Below, in pieces: positions 2,986 to 5,518 of a DNA stretch of 5,518 nt. Position numbers and translations under genes: made by a program. The stretch spans positions 1-5,518 of the forward strand of contig CAIZMD010000090.1 of the NCBI GenBank assembly GCA_903933995.1, written 5' to 3'. This DNA comes from an uncultured Bacteroidota bacterium. Its GTDB lineage: Bacteria > Bacteroidota > Bacteroidia > Chitinophagales > Chitinophagaceae. Below the pieces are notes generated by a model, which did not search any database, was not told the DNA's origin, and saw only the letters and a list, made by a program, of their open reading frames with translations. Positions within the stretch are counted from its first letter, which is position 1. Every line of letters begins with the position of its first letter.

Positions 2986-5518
2986 TCATTCCTGTACTTG
3001 TAATCTTATACCTTCTGAATGCGCATTAAAACCTGGTGCATACAAACATTGAATATTGGCAATGCCTGCGGAGAAATCTCCCAAATGGGTTAAGAAAACA
3101 GGATAGTCAAAAACATAGACGCCTTTTGAAATTTTGTCAAAATAGAAATGGGTAGCTGCATCGGTGGTATTTTCATAATAACCCAAATCTCCCTGCCATT
3201 TATAACCACTCAAGGCATTGATGGGTTCCATTCCAGCGGCCCTGCTGTCTTTCAAATGCACATATTCCAAATCCCTATCCGTGTTTATGGTTAAACGAAT
3301 AATCAACCTATCTCCAACATGCATGGGATTATTTGCATCAACGGGCACCAAGATCTTGCCCTTGTTTGAATGTTGTTCTACCAATAATTGTTTTTGAATT
3401 TTTAAACTGGTATTGGCATTGGTAATTTGATCCATGTTCTCAAAATACTGCCAATAAATATTGCCCCAAGCTGGTTGATGAGTTTTGCCGTTAGGGCCAT
3501 TTTTGCTAGAAGTAGTAACCTGAATTTTGCCCATGTCAGCACTCATTTTTGCTCCATCAATTCTTTGCTGAAAATAGCCCGTACCTGCTTCTGTTGATAG
3601 TTGTTTGGAATCCAAAACCGTCTTGCCCAATTGAATACGAACAGTTTGTTGATCATCTAACCAATTGGTGCCGCTCATTAAGAATGCATAGCAAACATCG
3701 GCTGTGCCCATAGCATTACCCCAATAATTAGTTTGTTTATTCAGGATTAACCAAGTCTTCATGGCACTCAAAGGTTCTTGTAATTTTGAAGCCATTCCCG
3801 TTTCCGTTAATTCAGCAAACATTGTTGCTACTCTAATTACGGTGGCCATTTCTGAGCCCTGCCAATAATAGTTGTTTGGTATTTTCCAATACATGCCTTT
3901 TCCCTTGCTAGAAACGGCATTTTCTAGAATGGCAGGAACCAATTTGTCAAAGACCAATGCCGTTTCTTTATTGCGATAATACACTTGGGCCAGCAAAGCT
4001 TTTTCTTCTATCCCCAATCTATTCCAGCTAGTTCTTCCAAGCTTCAAATAAAACTGTTGTGCTTTGGTATTAGTGATTTGAATATCGCCATAAAAGCTGC
4101 GCATAAATAAATATTGAATATGCCAATTATTTAAACCTGCTTTTGCAAAGTCATATTTTCTACTCACCAGTTTTTCATACTGTGTTAGAAATACTAAGTC
4201 TAGATAAGCCACTGCTTTTAAGAGCATGGGTTTTAAACGAATGGCCATATCAGGTGTAATGGCACCCAATCTTTTTAATTGGCCAATTCTGGTTAGCACC
4301 AAACTAGTCATATACGGACTTGTCCAGCCACCTTTAAACCAAGCAAAACCGCCTTCTGGTAATTGCCATTCTATTAACTGCTTTAATTGATTTTCCTGAT
4401 CCTCTTCCAATCTAGCAAGGTTAAACAATTGGGCCAAGGCCTGGATTTGTTCCGTTTCTGATTTGGCTTGCAATACCCAAGGTGTCTCTTCAATTAATAC
4501 TTGTTTGAGTGCTTGATTCTTTTGCAAATTGGAAACCAGTGACCCACTATCTTTTTTCCATTCTTGGTAATAGGTTTTGATCTTTGGGTATTTGTTCAAG
4601 ATCTGTGCAGCCATGGCATTGGTATAAAAACGATTGATCACCGTTTCAATACATTGGTCATTACCCCCTTGCAAATAAGGTAGGGCTTTAACCACATACC
4701 AAGCGGGATTGCTACTAAATTCAACGGTTAAGGATTCATTACTTGCACTGGCACTTTGTTCCTGCAGCAATTTTTCAAAACGCAGATTGACTGTTGTGTC
4801 ACCTATGGTATGAATAGGAAGGGTTTCTGTAACCAATTGTCTGTTACTCAAGACAGGAATAGTTTGTTCTTCTCCATCACTATAGTTGCCTGCTCTAGCA
4901 ACTACCCTCCAGATCAATGGCTTGTTGTAAGTATAAGGAATTTGAATAGGAAATTTCACCGGACTATTTTGTCCTGCTGCAACTGTAAAATATTGGGTAG
5001 GAAAAATATTTTGAAACCATCCATCCACGGATGTATTTGTACTAGGGTCAATTAACTCTAAAGTTACCTGACCAGTTAATTCTTTGTCACTTAGATTGGC
5101 AATACGGGTACTAAATTCCAACTTGTCACCTTCTCTAAAAAACCTTGGAGCGTTACTCTGTAGCATCAAAGTCTTTTGCGTTTGAATAGTGGCAGTCTGA
5201 TAACCCGTACTCAAATCTTTGGAATGCGCAAAGCTTTGCCATTTCCATTTGGTTACGGCATCTGGCATGGTAAAACTAAACTGGTATTTGCCGCTGCTGT
5301 CTGCGTGTAGTTCTGGAAAGAAGAAAGCCGTTTCTGAAAAGTTCTTTCTAATCACCAATTCATCCACCGGATTTTTACCGTCTTTCACCACCCTTCCGTT
5401 GACAATTTGTTCGCCTGTTACTGGGTCTATGACATCTACGTAAGAGTAAACTTTATCATAAGATTCTTCTTGTACTGGACTGCCAGCGTCAAAAGCTTTT
5501 GAGGAAGTGCCCCTAATG
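2986..5518 (-). CDS. Bacterial alpha-2-macroglobulin family protein, C-terminal part, 5' end outside window; thioester motif degenerate
   Basis: The frame is open from the right edge to a TGA at 2986-2988, giving 843 visible residues. A GTG at 5389-5391 is an internal Val, because the frame continues upstream for 42 codons and NGRV joins smoothly to VKDGKNP. The A2M core signature SETAFFFPEL lies at about 5308-5343, followed by SFTMPDAVTKWK. The alpha/alpha toroid (thioester-type) domain spans about 4700-3650. It includes CIETVINRFY at 4624-4653, in the place of the usual CxEQ…RFY, and GGFAWFKGGWTSPYMT near 4308-4350. The end holds DRDLEYVHLKDSRAAGMEP, GYYENTTDAATHFYFD and YAPGFNAHSEG, typical of the C-terminal domain of Bacteroidota A2M proteins. 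Bacterial A2Ms are thought to trap invading proteases in the periplasm or at the cell surface. This one keeps the Cys but has Thr in place of the Gln. The signal peptide would be outside the window. Confidence 0.93.
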   Translation of the reverse strand, partial: IRGTSSKAFDAGSPVQEESYDKVYSYVDVIDPVTGEQIVNGRVVKDGKNPVDELVIRKNFSETAFFFPELHADSSGKYQFSFTMPDAVTKWKWQSFAHSKDLSTGYQTATIQTQKTLMLQSNAPRFFREGDKLEFSTRIANLSDKELTGQVTLELIDPSTNTSVDGWFQNIFPTQYFTVAAGQNSPVKFPIQIPYTYNKPLIWRVVARAGNYSDGEEQTIPVLSNRQLVTETLPIHTIGDTTVNLRFEKLLQEQSASASNESLTVEFSSNPAWYVVKALPYLQGGNDQCIETVINRFYTNAMAAQILNKYPKIKTYYQEWKKDSGSLVSNLQKNQALKQVLIEETPWVLQAKSETEQIQALAQLFNLARLEEDQENQLKQLIEWQLPEGGFAWFKGGWTSPYMTSLVLTRIGQLKRLGAITPDMAIRLKPMLLKAVAYLDLVFLTQYEKLVSRKYDFAKAGLNNWHIQYLFMRSFYGDIQITNTKAQQFYLKLGRTSWNRLGIEEKALLAQVYYRNKETALVFDKLVPAILENAVSSKGKGMYWKIPNNYYWQGSEMATVIRVATMFAELTETGMASKLQEPLSAMKTWLILNKQTNYWGNAMGTADVCYAFLMSGTNWLDDQQTVRIQLGKTVLDSKQLSTEAGTGYFQQRIDGAKMSADMGKIQVTTSSKNGPNGKTHQPAWGNIYWQYFENMDQITNANTSLKIQKQLLVEQHSNKGKILVPVDANNPMHVGDRLIIRLTINTDRDLEYVHLKDSRAAGMEPINALSGYKWQGDLGYYENTTDAATHFYFDKISKGVYVFDYPVFLTHLGDFSAGIANIQCLYAPGFNAHSEGIRLQVQE

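Noticed and set aside
5389..5391. GTG as the start codon of the A2M-family gene
   Set aside because: The same frame stays open to the window edge with a plausible protein sequence (VDVIDPVTGE… followed by NGRV), and A2M proteins are much longer than 801 residues with an exported N-terminus. The gene is partial and this codon is an internal Val.
4756..5443. Plus-strand frames at 4756-5055 and 5219-5443
   Set aside because: Both are antisense shadows of the continuous A2M-family coding sequence.

Overview
The window looks like chromosomal DNA of a Bacteroidota bacterium, most likely from the Chitinophagaceae or a relative. The basis is low-to-moderate GC, A-rich leaders instead of Shine-Dalgarno sites, a TTTG-N20-TATCTTTA promoter of the Bacteroidota housekeeping type, and protein families typical of that phylum. 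The genus is inferred, not demonstrated. Every convincing gene lies on the minus strand, so transcription runs from high to low coordinates.

Right part (5518 down to 1442): the window opens inside a large alpha-2-macroglobulin (A2M) family protein whose N-terminal part lies outside. It is followed after 33 bp by a DAO-type FAD-dependent oxidoreductase, and after 44 bp more by a four-helix membrane protein with no recognised function. The short gaps and shared strand suggest co-transcription. The A2M protein carries Cys-Ile-Glu-Thr where thioester-forming members have Cys-x-Glu-Gln, so it probably forms no thioester.

Middle (1441 to 1070): a 372-bp intergenic region, more GC-rich than its surroundings, separates two transcription units. 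On the minus strand it holds, in order, a weak terminator-like stem plus T-tract, a pair of 9-bp direct repeats with a 21-bp period (the geometry of LytTR-type regulator sites), a good Bacteroidota promoter, a small hairpin and a roughly 245-nt leader.

Left part (1069 to 1): a tight three-gene operon with gaps of 5 and 10 bp. It encodes an unrecognised small lipoprotein, a small YgiB/YjfM-like (DUF1190-like) lipoprotein ending in a TRGGFG motif, and the N-terminal third of a YgiC/YjfC-type glutathionylspermidine-synthase-family ATP-grasp ligase that runs off the left edge. This matches the ygiB-ygiC / yjfM-yjfC pairing of Enterobacteria, with an added lipoprotein. The substrate of this ligase group is unknown, so the operon is best read as an uncharacterised envelope-linked peptide or amine ligase module. 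There are no RNA genes, CRISPR arrays, insertion sequences or signs of recent transfer.
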